Shown here: positions 25,980 to 36,967 of the stretch, piece after piece
Numbering within the stretch: position 1 is the stretch's first letter
How the letters are laid out: each line of letters starts with the position of its first letter
Assembly: GCA_954871525.1 (NCBI GenBank)
Contig: OX940865.1
Span: 27,574,420 to 27,638,419 of the forward strand
Direction: 5' to 3'
DNA length: 64,000 bases
DNA from: Parietaria judaica
Taxonomy: Eukaryota > Streptophyta > Magnoliopsida > Rosales > Urticaceae
Program-made: the position numbers and the translations under genes
The notes under the pieces: generated by a model
Databases searched by the model: none
What the model was told of the DNA's origin: nothing
Seen by the model: only the letters and a program-made list of their open reading frames with translations

Positions 25980-26578
25980 CGCCTACAATTAAGCTCTGAA
26001 AATATCAATTAATCTAGAGATGAATGCTTGTTTGAAGCTTAACAAATATTAACTTGATAACATGGACGGAATTAATCTTCGACGCTGTTTTGAGGCCATT
26101 GGTATAAAATTAAGAATATTGTATAAAGTTGGATACTTGTGCCACCAAATGTGATATTAATAAAAGAAGAACAAATAATTTATTATAAACGAATGATACA
26201 AATTCACTAACCAAAAATTTAAAATCTATATATAAATTAGAACATTGAATGATGCAAATTTAAATAAAATTAAAACAAAATTTCATGATGGCACGCTATA
26301 CACACGTGTACAGTGTACTCTCGTAGCTTCGTATTGGGAAGGGGTACCGGGCTTTTAGCCTTTTTCGGCTCGATCCCGTTTTTTTTAATGGCTATTCTTT
26401 CTTTGGATTTTGAATAAATTGAACTCTGAAATTGTAGATGAAAAAAATGACAACAAATAAGTAAATATGAAATATATTGTGTTATAAAGATGCTTAATTA
26501 AGAACATTTCATACCTTTAACAAGAAAACTCATTGCCACGGGCCCACGGCGGAGGAACGGTCGGGTTTTCGGATCAAG
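25980..26578 (-). pseudogene. Duplicated 3' end of the MSL10-like gene
   Basis: This segment aligns with 44,640-45,735, the last codons, 3' UTR and downstream flank of the MSL10-like gene. Shared blocks are ATTAAGCTCTGAAAATATCA, GTGATATTAATAAAAGAAG, GGGGTACCGGGCTTTTAG and CGGCGGAGGAACGGTCGGGTT. The coding part (about 26,532-26,575) still reads NPTVPPPW on the minus strand, but an inserted GCCCGTGG removes the original stop. The next exon inward is absent and F-box gene C begins at once. The retroelement fragment at 44,705-45,240 is missing here. Confidence 0.75.
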
Positions 26579-26596
26579 TATAAGTATAATTAAGAG

Positions 26597-27901
26597 TTAA
26601 ATTAACCCATTTACTTCGAAAAAAGAAAATATCCGGCCAAGAAAATCTATGAAAATTCCGTCAAAGACGTAGCTAACCTTCTTCAACTTAACTAATTGCT
26701 CATCGGATTCGAACAAAAGCAATTTGCTAATGTCGTATCTGCCGATTTTCCAACTCTTCAGGACCCTGTTCTCCGAAGAATTGCTGCTTCCGACTCGAAG
26801 GATCTCGACACTGTCGCGAGTCTTGAATATAACAACGTCGCTGCATAACATGCCCAATGGTACGCGATCGAAGCAACCGAAGTTTAGGCTCACTCTCTTT
26901 CTCATCTTCCACTCCTTGGCGCCCTTGTAGCCGCCACGCTCCAACACCCATAACTCCATTAGACTCGACATGCACAGACGCGACATGAAGATCACGCCTA
27001 GCTTGCCTTCGTACTCCATTAGACTCGGCGTCTCACCGGACTGGAGTTTCGGGTTCGGCAACATTATGATGTGAAAGCTTTCGGTTAGCCAGTCAAAGGC
27101 GAGGACCTTCTGCGTCAACGTTTGGCAGTAGAAGAATCCGCTGGTCGATACTGTCGGCCTGTCGATCAGTTGCCTGCATAGCAGGTAGCTAGATGGGGTA
27201 CTAGGATTTCGAAACAAGTGGTTATTACTTATGTATATCATTTATATTATATATTTGGAAATATCTTACTCGATGCTCTCTGATACGGTCTTCCACTTCC
27301 AGGTCTCCGAGTCGAAAACCTCACACCGGTTCGTGACAAGCCAGCCAACATCCGCCAGAGGAGAGTCGTGGTGTATCCAAAACCGGGCAATCTTGTAGTG
27401 AGGATTCCTAGGATTCGATGGCATCACCGTCATGGCGAATCTAACTGTTAAGGAACAAATATTCGGCATCGGGATCTCCTGCTCTTGCTTAGTTGCCGGT
27501 TTGGAGACGACGAGCCTGCTAAGAGGCGCTGCCAGGTCCATCCACCTGCATAGAATTAGGCCTTGCTTCGTCGCTGCTTCGACGCTGATGATTCGTCGTG
27601 GATAGGTGAGAGAAATCTTTCCCGTATCGATCACGGTGAAGAAATTGGTACAGTATTCGCTTTGGGTGAAGAAGGCGGAGGTAATTTTCGTTCTCTCGTG
27701 GAACTTCTCGACGAAGTCCCACTCGTACGTCGCCTCGTTAATGTGCTTGCACACTGCTCGGCTTCTCGCGACCGTCTCCGGTGTTGTCCGCGTCAGAATC
27801 TCGCCAACAATAACGTCGAAAGGTAAGGTTGGGCCGGTCGGAGCATAGAAATTCGGTAGAGGAGTCATGCGTGGGATGAAAGAATGGTGGAAGATGGCCA
27901 T
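26597..27901 (-). CDS. F-box protein C of the local cluster
   Basis: Exon 1 (27270-27901) and exon 2 (26597-27200) join across a 69-bp GT-AG intron in phase 2 to give 411 residues. The F-box LPFDVIVGEILTRTTPETVARSRAVCKHIN lies near residues 25-60. The associated region has the same landmarks as B (TKQGLILCRW, CEVFDSETWKWKTVSESIE, STPSSYLLCRQL, LMEYEGKLGVIFMSRLC, GSSNSSENRVLKSW). B and C are nearly identical over long stretches, so they are a recent pair, but their 3' flanks differ: C is joined to a copy of the MSL10 3' end. The reading frame is intact. Confidence 0.85.
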
Positions 27902-29100
27902 GGCTAGGGTTATGCATCAACTGATTGTCGTCGGAGAAGATGGCCGTGACTAGGGTTATGCGTGACTAGGGTTTCACTCCATTTTTTTTTGACGGCGTTG
28001 ACCTTTGTGGCAAAGGCTAATTATAATTCAAGGCATAATAAAGGGATAAAATTAAAAAATAAAATAAAAAATCCACACACAGCTTCATAATGTAGAAATT
28101 GAGACCGATTTTTTTTTTTGGCCTCTTCGTGGTTTTATTTGAACGATTAGGATCTTGAAAACGGACTCGGACTACAAACTCTGACACCTTAGAAACTAAA
28201 GGATTACACGAGTCGTGTAACACGACATAGTTTACACCACACAATAAAAGAACCATGGTCTAATCATTGTTTGGACGACTGTTAATATGAACTGTCGTCT
28301 AAAATTATTATTATTTTTATTATTTTAATTTTTTACATTTGAATGATGGAAAAACTCTTCGCATACTTTCAAGTGACGGAAAAACTCCTCGGTCGTTTAG
28401 GTCCATGTTTTGGTTTAAAAAAATTAAAATTTTGTTTATGGAGCATATTCGTCGCGCCTAGCGTTATTCGCACCGCGGTGCACATATCTTTAAAACGAAG
28501 AAAGAATTTTTCTTCATTTGAAAGTCTTTCGCTAAAAAAATTAAATTTTTTGTTACTGGAACATTTTTGCCTTAGAGAGACCTAAAAAAAAATGAATTTT
28601 GATTTGAGAGTTTGTTCTGATGACAATTTTGTTCTTCCGTCGTATGAACCTCCGTGCTTCGCAAAATTGAATGACATATTCTGCGTTTTTTCATAATTTA
28701 ACTCATTTTTTTTTTCTCTCCTCTGCATCTCTTCACCTATCTTCTTCATCTCTTCTTCATATTTTCTTCTCCCTCATACCCTAAGCCTTAAACTCACCAG
28801 AATCGTCTTTGACTAGTAGAAATAAATCGAAGTGTCGATATTAAAGATTTCTTATTGGATTTTGGGTAGAATCAACCGACATAGAACGACTCACTCTAAA
28901 GCAAGGTTATCACAATTTTGCTGAATTTTAACGTTTAGACCCTCAAAATGACGCTTTTTCGGTTCGTTTTTTTTTTCTTTCTTTTTCGGATATGGTTCTC
29001 TTGATGTTCGTATAGTGTTTTTAAGGAAGAACATGCTTATATGGTGTTTTTATGTTCATATAGTGTTTTAATGTTAATTTGATTTCAGTGTTATTGATAT
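27902..29100. other. F-box C upstream flank and AT-rich spacer
   Basis: The F-box upstream module (CTGATTGTCGTCGGAGAAG, then two CTAGGGTT blocks) occupies about 27,905-28,010. GAACGATTAGGATCTTGAAAACGG at about 28,140 resembles F-box downstream flanks. No gene could be supported in 28,260-29,100. Confidence 0.4.
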
Positions 29101-29361
29101 TCATATGGTGTTATTTTTTAGGGAAAAAATATCATATTGATTAAAACAGGGGTTTGAATCCCTTTGAATAAGGTTTACCAGCCACTCTTGGCAGTTACAT
29201 GACCATAAATCTGAAACAAAATTAGAGAAGCGTTTTTGAGCTAACACGTTAGCCACCTCGTTACACGATCTAGGGATCCAACGACACTTACAAGACGGTG
29301 CAACCTCCGTAAATAAGTCCCTAATCAATAATTGGGCCTTGAACATTATTGGTCTTTCCAC
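29101..29361 (-). pseudogene. RNase H-like fragment of a non-LTR retroelement
   Basis: Eighty-six codons include CKCRWIPRSCNEVANVLAQK, which matches the C-terminal part of the plant RNase H domain found in LINE-type retroelements and derived 'putative ribonuclease H' genes (pattern W-I-P-R-x-x-N-x-x-A-x-x-L-A). No reverse transcriptase is present and the catalytic N-terminal half is missing. It is a short decayed fragment. Confidence 0.5.
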
Positions 29362-30014
29362 CGTTAACCAATTGAATTGCTTTAAGGCAATTGGATTTCA
29401 CCGTCGTAATTTGCCAGCCCCGCCATTAACCAATTGAGTTGCTCTACGGCAATCAATATTACTTAATGATAAACTTGCTTTGCACGTTTACCAAAAATCA
29501 TATATTACCCTGAATCATATATAATCAGGAGTTAAATCAAACAATATAATCCCAAAAAAAAAAAAAAAAAATCCGACCAAAAAAATGTACACAATGGCAT
29601 AGCTTGACATTGCTTTGCTGTTATAAAAATTATTTATAAAAATAATTTAATAAAAAGTACTAATTGGTCTAAGTAATTTAGTGTTTGATTAAATAATTTA
29701 ATAACAATCGCTTTTTAAAAATGCAACATTTTAAAATATATTAAAACTATGTCTCCCAATCTATTATTGGGTTTGTCTCATCGCCAACTTTCCAATGTTT
29801 ATTTTTATAAGTCAATCGGAGTTATAAAATAAAAGTTGAAGAGTTTTGAATTTTTAAAAAATAAAAAAATCATTTAAATAAAAATAATATAAAACAAAAA
29901 AATAAGAGAAAGATACTTACAAGTTATAACCTCCGAAATAACTTTATCTAAAAACGTTGATTTGGTGTCTTTCAATTTCTGCTATTAAAAAGTAAAAATT
30001 ATTCATAAAGTAAT
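29362..30014. other. F-box D 3' flank
   Basis: About 29,600-30,060 is repeated at about 33,060-33,410: one part inverted (TTTTTAAAAAGCGATTGTTATT side) and one part direct (TTTTAACTTACCTAACACAA). It may contain a third F-box D exon: a GTAAGT donor after 30029 and an AG before 29978 would give an alternative end, but that intron would be only 50 bp. Confidence 0.4.
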
Positions 30015-31391
30015 TTATTTTAACTTACCTAACACAAAATTCTCTAGAAAATTAAGAAAAAAACAAAAACACCTCTTTAACGATAACCCCAAACGGGGTA
30101 AAGTTCCGTCAAAGTAGCTCACCGTCTTTAACTTAACTAATTGGTCATCGGACTCGAACATAAACACTTTGGCAATGTCGTCGCTGCCGATGTCCCAACT
30201 CTTTATTTGCCAGCTCCGCAAAGAATCACCGCTTCCAAGTCGAATGACCTCGACACTATCACGAGTCTTGAAAACGACCACGTCGCTGCAAAACATGCCC
30301 AACGGTACTACACGATCGAAACATCGTAAGTTTAGGCTCACTCTCTTTCTCATGCTCCACTTCTCAGCGCCATAGTCCCCGATAGGCAGTGCAGGCTCCA
30401 ACATCCAGAGCTCCATCAGCGTGCATAGACGCGACATGAAGATGATGCCGAGCTTGCCTTCGTACACAAATAGGCTCGGCTTATTACCGTTGCCGAGATT
30501 CGATTTTGGCAGTGTCATGAAGTTGAAGTTTTCGGTTGACCAGTCAAAGGCAAAGACCTTCTGCTTCAGCGTTAGGCCGTAAAATAACCCACCGGCGGAG
30601 ACTGTCGGCCCTTCGAACAGCTTCTTGCATAACCGGTACGTAGACGGGGTACTAGAAGTTCGGAAAAAAAAAGTAGTTAGCTCTCAGCGTGAGAAATTAA
30701 ATATGCATCAATAAATCAATGATATATGTACGAAAATACCATACTCGATGCTCTCTGAGACGGTCTTCCACGTCCAGGTCGCTGAGTCGAAAACCTCGCA
30801 CCGGTTCGTGAAAAGGTAACGCACGTCCATCAGAGGAGAGTCGTTGTTTATCGAGAACCGGACTATCTTGTAGTGAGGTTTCCTAGGGTTCGACGGCATC
30901 ACCGTCATGGCAAATCTCACCGTTAAGAAACGCCAAATATCCGGCATCGGGATATCCTGCTCTTGCCTTGTCGCCGGCTTGGAGATGACGAGCCTGTCCA
31001 TAGGCGTTTCCCGGTCCATGCACATGAATAGAATCAGGCCTTGCTTCGTCGATGCTTCAATGTTGATGATTCTTCTCGGGTAGGTGAGAGAAATCCTTCT
31101 CGTGGCGGCTGCAGAGAAGAACCTGGTGTGGCCGTTTTCCAGTTGGGCGAAGAAGCCGGAGACAATCTTCGTTCTCCAGTGGAGCTTCTCGGCGAAGTCC
31201 CACTCGTAAGTCGCCTTGTTAATGTGCTTGCACACTGCCCGGCTTCTCGCGACAATCTCTGGCGACGTCCGCGTCAGAATCTCCTCGACAATTACGTCGT
31301 AAGGTAGGGTTGAGCCGTTCGGAGAGTCGAAATTCGTTCGTTGATTCATGCGTTGACTTTTTCCAATGGAAGGAGGACTAAAGATGGCCAT
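30015..31391 (-). CDS. F-box protein D of the local cluster
   Basis: Exon 1 (30745-31391) and exon 2 (30015-30651) are joined by a 93-bp intron (GTATGG to CTAG) in phase 2 to give 427 residues. The F-box is LPYDVIVEEILTRTSPEIVARSRAVCKHIN near residues 29-65. The associated region follows: STKQGLILFMCMD, HYKIVRFSIN, CEVFDSATWTWKTVSESIE, TPSTYRLCKKL, TVSAGGLFYGLTLKQKVFAFDWSTENF, VYEGKLGIIFMSRLC, SDVVVFKTRDSVEVIRLGSG and MFESDDQLVKLKTV. The C-terminus ends in a hydrophobic stretch (CFCFFLNFLENFVL) at the same place where A, B and C also have aromatic tails. It is more diverged from B and C than they are from each other, and intact. Confidence 0.84.
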
Positions 31392-31639
31392 GACTAGGGT
31401 TATGCTTGTTGACTTTTTCCAGCGTTGACCAAAACGTCCGAGTCAAATATAATTGAAACAATCGAAAAATATAAAGAAGAAAAAATACGAGAGAAAAATT
31501 ACATTGATATCTACTCTTTATTAATTTTTCAATAAATATAACTAAATATTTTGTGTTCGTGATTGAAAATCTGTGTGAAGTCTTTTTGTGCTATTATTTA
31601 TATGGCCCCTCAGTTTTATTATTTATTTTTATCGAAAAT
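31392..31639. other. F-box D upstream flank
   Basis: It contains the recurrent GTTGACTTTTTCC and AGCGTTGACC W-box-type sequences at about 31,408-31,430, close to the start codon. Confidence 0.4.
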
Positions 31640-32420
31640 ACACCTGATTGTCGTCGGAGATCGATGGCCATGACTAAAGTTTCACTCGTTGACTTTTTAT
31701 GATGGCGTTGACCTAACCAAGCCCTGCGTACACAGATAGAAAATATTATATATATATAAATATGCATGTATCCAAGGTTTTAAATACCGCTTGCCGATGT
31801 CGTTTCGCACTTTTCATTTTACGGATATATCGCTAGTCGATGTGTATCTCATAGGTAATTCGATGGATACATCGTTTCGCATATCATCGAAAGATTTTCG
31901 ATAGGCATGCCGATGGATATTGGAGAAATTTAATACCTTGTTGCATGTATCTCATTACAAACATAGATTCGTTTAAGTTTTAACTATTTGATAAAAAATA
32001 AATATGGTTTGGTTATATATAATACTATATATTATTTAAAAAGGCACTATGGATATTTAGAGATCGAGAAAAAAAAAAAACCTAGAGGTGAATATTTTAT
32101 TTTCATTCAACAAAACCATAATTTAATGTTTTTAGATACACGATATTTATGAAGGTAATGATCTATGTATTACTCTTAATAATAATATTAAGAGTGATAT
32201 TTTTTCGTAAAAATATACTACATATTTTAAAAACTAACTAAAATATACCCTTAAAACGCATGTTAGTTTCATTTTATACTTCACCACTTTAATTTTTATA
32301 AAAATAAAAATTGCCCTTTATTCATAGTTATAAAATATTGTACTTATAAACAATCTAATTTCATTTTTTATATATGTATAAATCATACGTTTTTAAGAAA
32401 TCAAAACTCAAAATATTACA
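31640..32420 (-). pseudogene. Gene-less copy of the F-box upstream region
   Basis: CTGATTGTCGTCGGAGATC, GTTGACTTTTTATGATG and CACAGATAGAAAATAT (31,650-31,745) repeat the region just upstream of F-box B (24,170-24,270). About 31,960-32,350 continues the match (CGTTTAAGTTTTAACTATTTGA, TAGAGGTGAATATTTTAT, AATTGCCCTTTATTCATA). The F-box coding part that should adjoin it is missing. A small transposon (31,773-31,941) interrupts it. Confidence 0.6.
31773..31941. mobile_element. Small CAAGG-ended element (hAT-like), 169 bp
   Basis: The left end CAAGGTTTTAAATACCGC and right end AAATTTAATACCTTG are inverted repeats. Direct repeats TGCATGTATC flank it at 31763-31772 and 31942-31951. The left end is nearly the same as the inverted right end of the element ending at 54,897 (CAAGGTTTAAAATGCCGC), so the two are one family. 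The interior is rich in CGATGG and ATCG. Superfamily: the end type suggests hAT, but a 10-bp duplication is long for it. Confidence 0.7.
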
Positions 32421-33665
32421 ATTATTAAATTCTAGGATTTGTTGATTTAGTAATTAAACCCAGTTTTGGAGCTTCAACAACGGAAAAAATTCCGTTGTTG
32501 GAAACAAGCTCGCCGTTGTTAAATGTTTTCCAACGACGGAAAAAATTTCATCGTTGAAATTAAGATGATGGAAGATTAGACCACAAAATTTAAGTGTGGC
32601 TTAAACTCTTAAACTATAGTTTTTAAATATGATTAGATTAATATTTGTACTATTGTAAAAAGTAATGTAGAGCACGGAATTGCATTCTCTTTTGTTGGTT
32701 CCAAAAACGGATCGCTGCCGATACTTAAGAAAAAAAAAAAACCACAACCCCAAACACACACAAAGAAAGAAAAGATAATGACAATACAAGAGAATTGATA
32801 ATAATAATAAGAAACGAAATACAAAGCACTGGACTGGAGTTCTAAAGAGAAACGACATTAGTACTGTACTACTGTTTACATTATAGCGAGATAGCACACT
32901 AAAAATTACGATAATACCTAAACTTGATAGTCGAGTAAAAGAAACAACCGAATTAAAAATTAATTATGATAAATTTACTGTGCACGTTTACTTGTCGAGC
33001 AAGTCAAATTTACTTCACATATTTTACCAAGTAAATATCATATAAATTGGGAAATATAATTTAAATATTCTTTAAAACACTACATTTTTAAAAAGCTATT
33101 GTTATTAAATTATTTAACCAGTAACTAAATTACTAGACCAATTAGAGAAACGACATCAGTAGTACTGTACTTAGGTGTTTATAAAATTAAAATCAAAGAG
33201 TTTTAAATTTTTAAAAATAAAAAATCATTTAAATAAAAATAATATAAAAAAATTTTAAGAGAACGATACTTATAAGCTAGAACCTCCAAGATTAACTTAA
33301 TGTTTTTCAATTCTGTCAAGTAAGAAAAAATTATTTATGAAGTAATTTATTTTAACTTACCTATCACAAAATTCTCTAGAAAATTAAGAAAAATAAAATA
33401 AAAACAGCTTTTCATCGATGAAAAACAGTTAAATATTTTTAAGAATATACTTACTAAGTTTGAATATGTAAATAAAATATAGTCTCACTCTCACATATGT
33501 AAATACTCAAATAAAATCATGTTATAATCAAACGGATGTAAATAAAATCATGTCATGCTCAAACATATAAGAAAATAAAAATAAGATAAAAAATACTACA
33601 TTTTTTTAAGGCAAAATACTACATAATTTAATAGCCGTGGAGAAGTCTCTCATGGAGAAAATAGA
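32421..33665. other. Spacer with duplicated F-box D downstream sequence
   Basis: About 33,060-33,410 matches the F-box D 3' flank. An inverted GGAAAAAATTCCGTTG-type stretch lies at 32,480-32,560. No gene is supported. Confidence 0.4.
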
Positions 33666-34189
33666 ATGATAAATGAGCCAAATGCCTTATTCTGACTCAA
33701 GGTTTAGAAAATATGCCCATTTCTATTCATGGTAATAAAAATCACCAACTAATTGAAATATGGACCAATATAACCTTCTAATTTTCAAGGTGTGAAATTA
33801 AGGTGTGAATTAATTCGAAAATTAGTTTAAATGTAAATAATTATTCGATTTTTTTTAATAAAATCAAAAACAAACTTTTCCTTAAATATAGAAATAATAT
33901 TAATAACTGATTACTCTTTATTTTCAATAATATCGTTATTTAATTTTTGAATAATTTCCTTAAAAGAATTAATTCCAAAATATCTTTAAATGTAAAAATT
34001 AATTCAAAAATTACGTTTGAATGCAAATATTTACTCTTTAATTTTCCTTAAAAATAGCTAAATACATAACTGGTCTATTATCTCTTTAATTGAGTTATAA
34101 TTAATTTTAAAACGTTTTTTTTGTTTGTTAATCAAATTTTCAAAAGTAAATTAAAAATTAATCATGTTATTTCAGCGTATCTTTTTGTT

Positions 34190-34630
34190 TGTAAATATAT
34201 TTAAGAATGTAATTATATTTACGTAACTATATTTACAAATCTGTAACTATATGTATGTCACTATGTTTACGTAAATATATTTACGATTCTTTATTTTTAC
34301 CTTAGTATATTTACGATTATATTTTTATGTAACTATATTTACAATTCTATACTTAAGTAACTATATTTACGATTCTGCATTTTTACGTAACTATATTTAC
34401 TATTTATCATCTCATGTACAAAAATCAAAGGCTTAAAAGAAAATAAACACAAAATAACTCAAGGATCTCACACTAAACGTAATTGTTTTCTGGTATATTT
34501 ACGTATATTTAAAAAAAATATAAATATATTTACAATTTATTGAAATGTTGAACATGTAGAACTATAAATATATCTACGAATTCTAAAAACTGCAAATATA
34601 TTTACTAAAAGCTGTAAATATATTTTCTAT
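34190..34630. repeat. Cluster of GTAAA/TTTAC inverted repeats
   Basis: Perfect GTAAATATATTTAC occurs at 34271-34284 and a dozen variants (GTAACTATATTTACGATTCT) follow at about 20-40 bp spacing. The same motif type fills the interior of family P copy 1, so it is a family feature and not chance AT-richness. Confidence 0.65.
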
Positions 34631-35099
34631 ATGTTCCCACGTATATTAACAAAATGTATCGAGTATAGTTTGTTTTCCGCAACCTTGTGTCTACGTCCTT
34701 AACACTTGGGTTCGTAACTTGTTAGATTCCTGTAGAATTATATGAAACTGAAATTATAAGTTGCAATTAAAAACACAACTCATTGCAAACTAAAATTACA
34801 TATCAATTTAAGCCTTAAATATGTTAATCCGTAAATTACACAGTGATGATTCACATTTACAAATACAATTTGAGCAAAAAATGTCATTAATTTCTCTTTG
34901 ATTGTTCACTTTCAGCTCTACCTAACAAACCCAAGAACTTGTACTTGCAGAAAAATCACAAATCCGAATTCGAAGCACAAAACTTCAACAACCACGCGCA
35001 ATGAAATCAACCAAACTATCGCATCAAATCAAAACAAAGAAATTCAAATACCAGGTCTTACAAAAATTAGAACGGCATCCGTAAATCCGAAATCAAGAA

Positions 35100-35321
35100 A
35101 AACTTATCAAGGTGAAACTCATGGCCGCATTTTAACTTGGCCGAAGATCTACTTCCATTTCCGATAACGGCCTCGAAGAAAATCGAGCCCGAGATCGGGC
35201 CTCCTTCTTTGCCACCGCCATTGTCGTCGTTGTCGTCGTCAATCACCACCTTGTCGTCGCTCCCCAACTCCATAGCCACTATTTTCTCTAAAATAATCCC
35301 CACAAAAATCATAATCCCCAA
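35100..35321 (-). pseudogene. Captured fragment with RING-H2-like motif
   Basis: A minus-strand frame contains KLKCGHEFHLD, the central CxHxxH part of a RING-H2 zinc finger, preceded by an acidic DDDNDDNGGG stretch and ending in unrelated sequence just after the motif. The rest of the RING domain is absent. Identification rests on a single short motif. Confidence 0.35.
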
Positions 35322-35589
35322 CCAATAACATGTTCCTGTACAAAATCGTGAATGAACAGCTATATATATTATAATTGTATATATATACGATTCTAAATTG
35401 TTAATTTAATTACCAAAAATCCGTAATTTTAATTACAAATAATGGTGACCCCATTTTGTTCCATTTAAGTAAATTTACAAAATCCGAAGCCAAGAACAAG
35501 TTCCACCACAAAACTGAGAACAAAAACAAGAATAAATCCATAAACGCCTTTGTAATTCCATTTACAATTTCAAAGTTCTAAACCTATTT

Positions 35590-36335
35590 CAAATTCTGTA
35601 CCGATCCTCGCCGAGTCGAGGACCTTGACCCGCTCCTTTGTAGGCCTCCGGCAAAGGTGTGGGGCGCGATCAGGCACTCGGAGGAGCAGTATAGGTAGGT
35701 CTCGTGGAGGTCGTAGACCTTGTGCTCCTTGAGGGAGATTCGGTACCGGCCTTTCCTTGCTCGCTCGGAGGGGATATAGTTAGGGCTGTGAAGTATCATG
35801 AGGTTCCACCTCAAATCCAATTAGCAACAAGGGGAGTAACACATGACCTTTTAAACCTTGCTAAGTCCCCATGTCTTTTCTATGTGGGACTCAACATGCC
35901 CCCTCGAGACGGTGGCTCTTTGGCTCACTCGTCTCGGGCCGAATCCTTTTTTTTCTGGATCGGTGCTCGTTTGAGCTTAATGGGCTCTGAGCATGTGAAG
36001 TATCATGAGGTTCCACCTCAAAGCCAATTGGCAATGAGGGGAGTAACCCATGACCTTTTAAACCTTGCTAAGTCCCCATGTCTTTTCCATGTGGGACTCA
36101 ACTTGCCCCCTCGAGACGGTGGCTCTTTGGCTAGGGCACAAATGATAGCCACAGCGAGAAGCGATGGAGCGGTCGGCAACGACATCGCCATAGTCAGAGC
36201 GGGAAATCTGACGCCGGCTCCGGCGAGCTGGTCGGCGGTGCGGACGCCGTTGAGGAACGCGAGCTGGAGCTTGTGAACGACATCCTTCACGGAGATTAGA
36301 GTGGTTGGTTCTTCGCCATTGTTGAGGAGCTTCAC
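35590..36335 (-). pseudogene. Captured RPAP2/RTR1-like gene fragment, frameshifted
   Basis: Three pieces match the N-terminal zinc domain of plant RPAP2 (RIMA), a phosphatase and import factor of RNA polymerase II: ISVKDVVHKLQLAFLNG, then in another frame SRSDYGDVVADRSI and CGYHLC, then KGRYRISLKEHKVYDLHETY with LYCSSECL. At least two frame changes are present (near 36,190 and 35,640). A TRIM insertion (35,787-36,132) splits it after the CGYHLCP codons; ignoring the insertion and one AGGGC copy, the frame continues. The cargo is a fragment inside a transposon and cannot make RPAP2. Confidence 0.75.
35787..36132 (-). mobile_element. TRIM (miniature terminal-repeat retrotransposon), 346 bp
   Basis: Two direct repeats of about 139 bp (35787-35925 and 35994-36132) start TGTGAAGTATCATGAGG and contain CTTGCTAAGTCCCCATG and CCCCTCGAGACGGTGG. 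Between them, read on the minus strand, CTCAGAGCCCATT resembles the initiator-Met tRNA primer site and AGAAAAAAAAGGA is a polypurine tract. A 5-bp duplication AGGGC flanks it (35782-35786, 36133-36137). It has no coding capacity, as expected for a TRIM. Confidence 0.85.
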
Positions 36336-36662
36336 GAGGAACAGAGAGTCGAAGGGAAGTGAGAATCAAAGATAGCGAGAGAAATAAGGGAGAGAGATGA
36401 CATTTTAAAATAATAGGTCAAAGTAACAAATTAATTGAAAATCTGGTAAATATGGAAAGAATTTAATCATAATTTTAGGAAAATAAAAATTCAAAATAAA
36501 AATAGATATAATAAATAATTAATAAACAAAAATAAAAAATAGAATTAAGATCAGGGTTATTATGGTCCAAAATTTATTTAAAATTGGCATAAATGAATTA
36601 ATTGAAACTATGGGCATTTCTCTTAAACCTTAAGTGGATTTTGGGCATTTCATGGATTTTTC

Positions 36663-36967
36663 TTTAATAATACACATTTGTTTGGATTTTGGAAAGTCCC
36701 ACATAGAACAAATACAAAGAAAACACTAATATTGTTAGTATACAAATAGTGATCTCCATGGTTAAGAAACATATCTAGGTCTTTAGGTTAAGATAAAGTG
36801 TGTATCTATCTTGAAATATGGCTAGTAGTCCACACGAAGTTAAATTTTTTCTTGAAAGTTTTTTTTTCTTCATTGAATGTACTTTTGCCGAAAATTCTTT
36901 ATGGAATATTGATAATTGACGAAAATTCAGACCTTAGTTGAAACATTATTGTTGTTATCTCCTCTAG
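36663..36967. other. Spacer with AGTCCCACAT box, similar to 54,955-55,045
   Basis: AATACACATTTGTTTGGA, AGTCCCACAT, ATACAAAGAAAAC and TAGTATACAAATAG recur in order near 54,965-55,045. AGTCCCACAT followed 34 bp later by a TATA-like box resembles a plant snRNA promoter, but no snRNA is recognised. Confidence 0.4.

Larger units (their letters stand above)
33666..36662 (-). mobile_element. Gene-fragment-carrying transposon, family P copy 4
   Basis: In reverse orientation its ends match copy 1: the right end, read on the minus strand, is GAAAAATCCATGAAATGCCC against GAAAAATTCATGAAATGCCC. The left end TAAATGAGCCAAATGCC corresponds to TAAATGAGGCAAATGCC. It carries many GTAAATATATTTAC palindromes (34,190-34,630) and a GC-rich cargo of host gene fragments (35,100-36,335), including RPAP2-like sequence. 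A TRIM element sits in that cargo. No matching target duplication was seen, so the insertion is older than copy 1 or one end is eroded. Confidence 0.65.

Noticed and set aside
28343..28585. 80-codon plus-strand open frame
   Set aside because: There is no family resemblance, low-complexity lysine/phenylalanine content, and the sequence around it is AT-rich spacer.
29380..29460. tRNA-like stretch on the minus strand (GAGCAACTCAATTGGTTAAT)
   Set aside because: It resembles a D-arm, but no anticodon arm or T-arm with GGTTCGA could be placed. At most it is a tRNA-derived repeat fragment.
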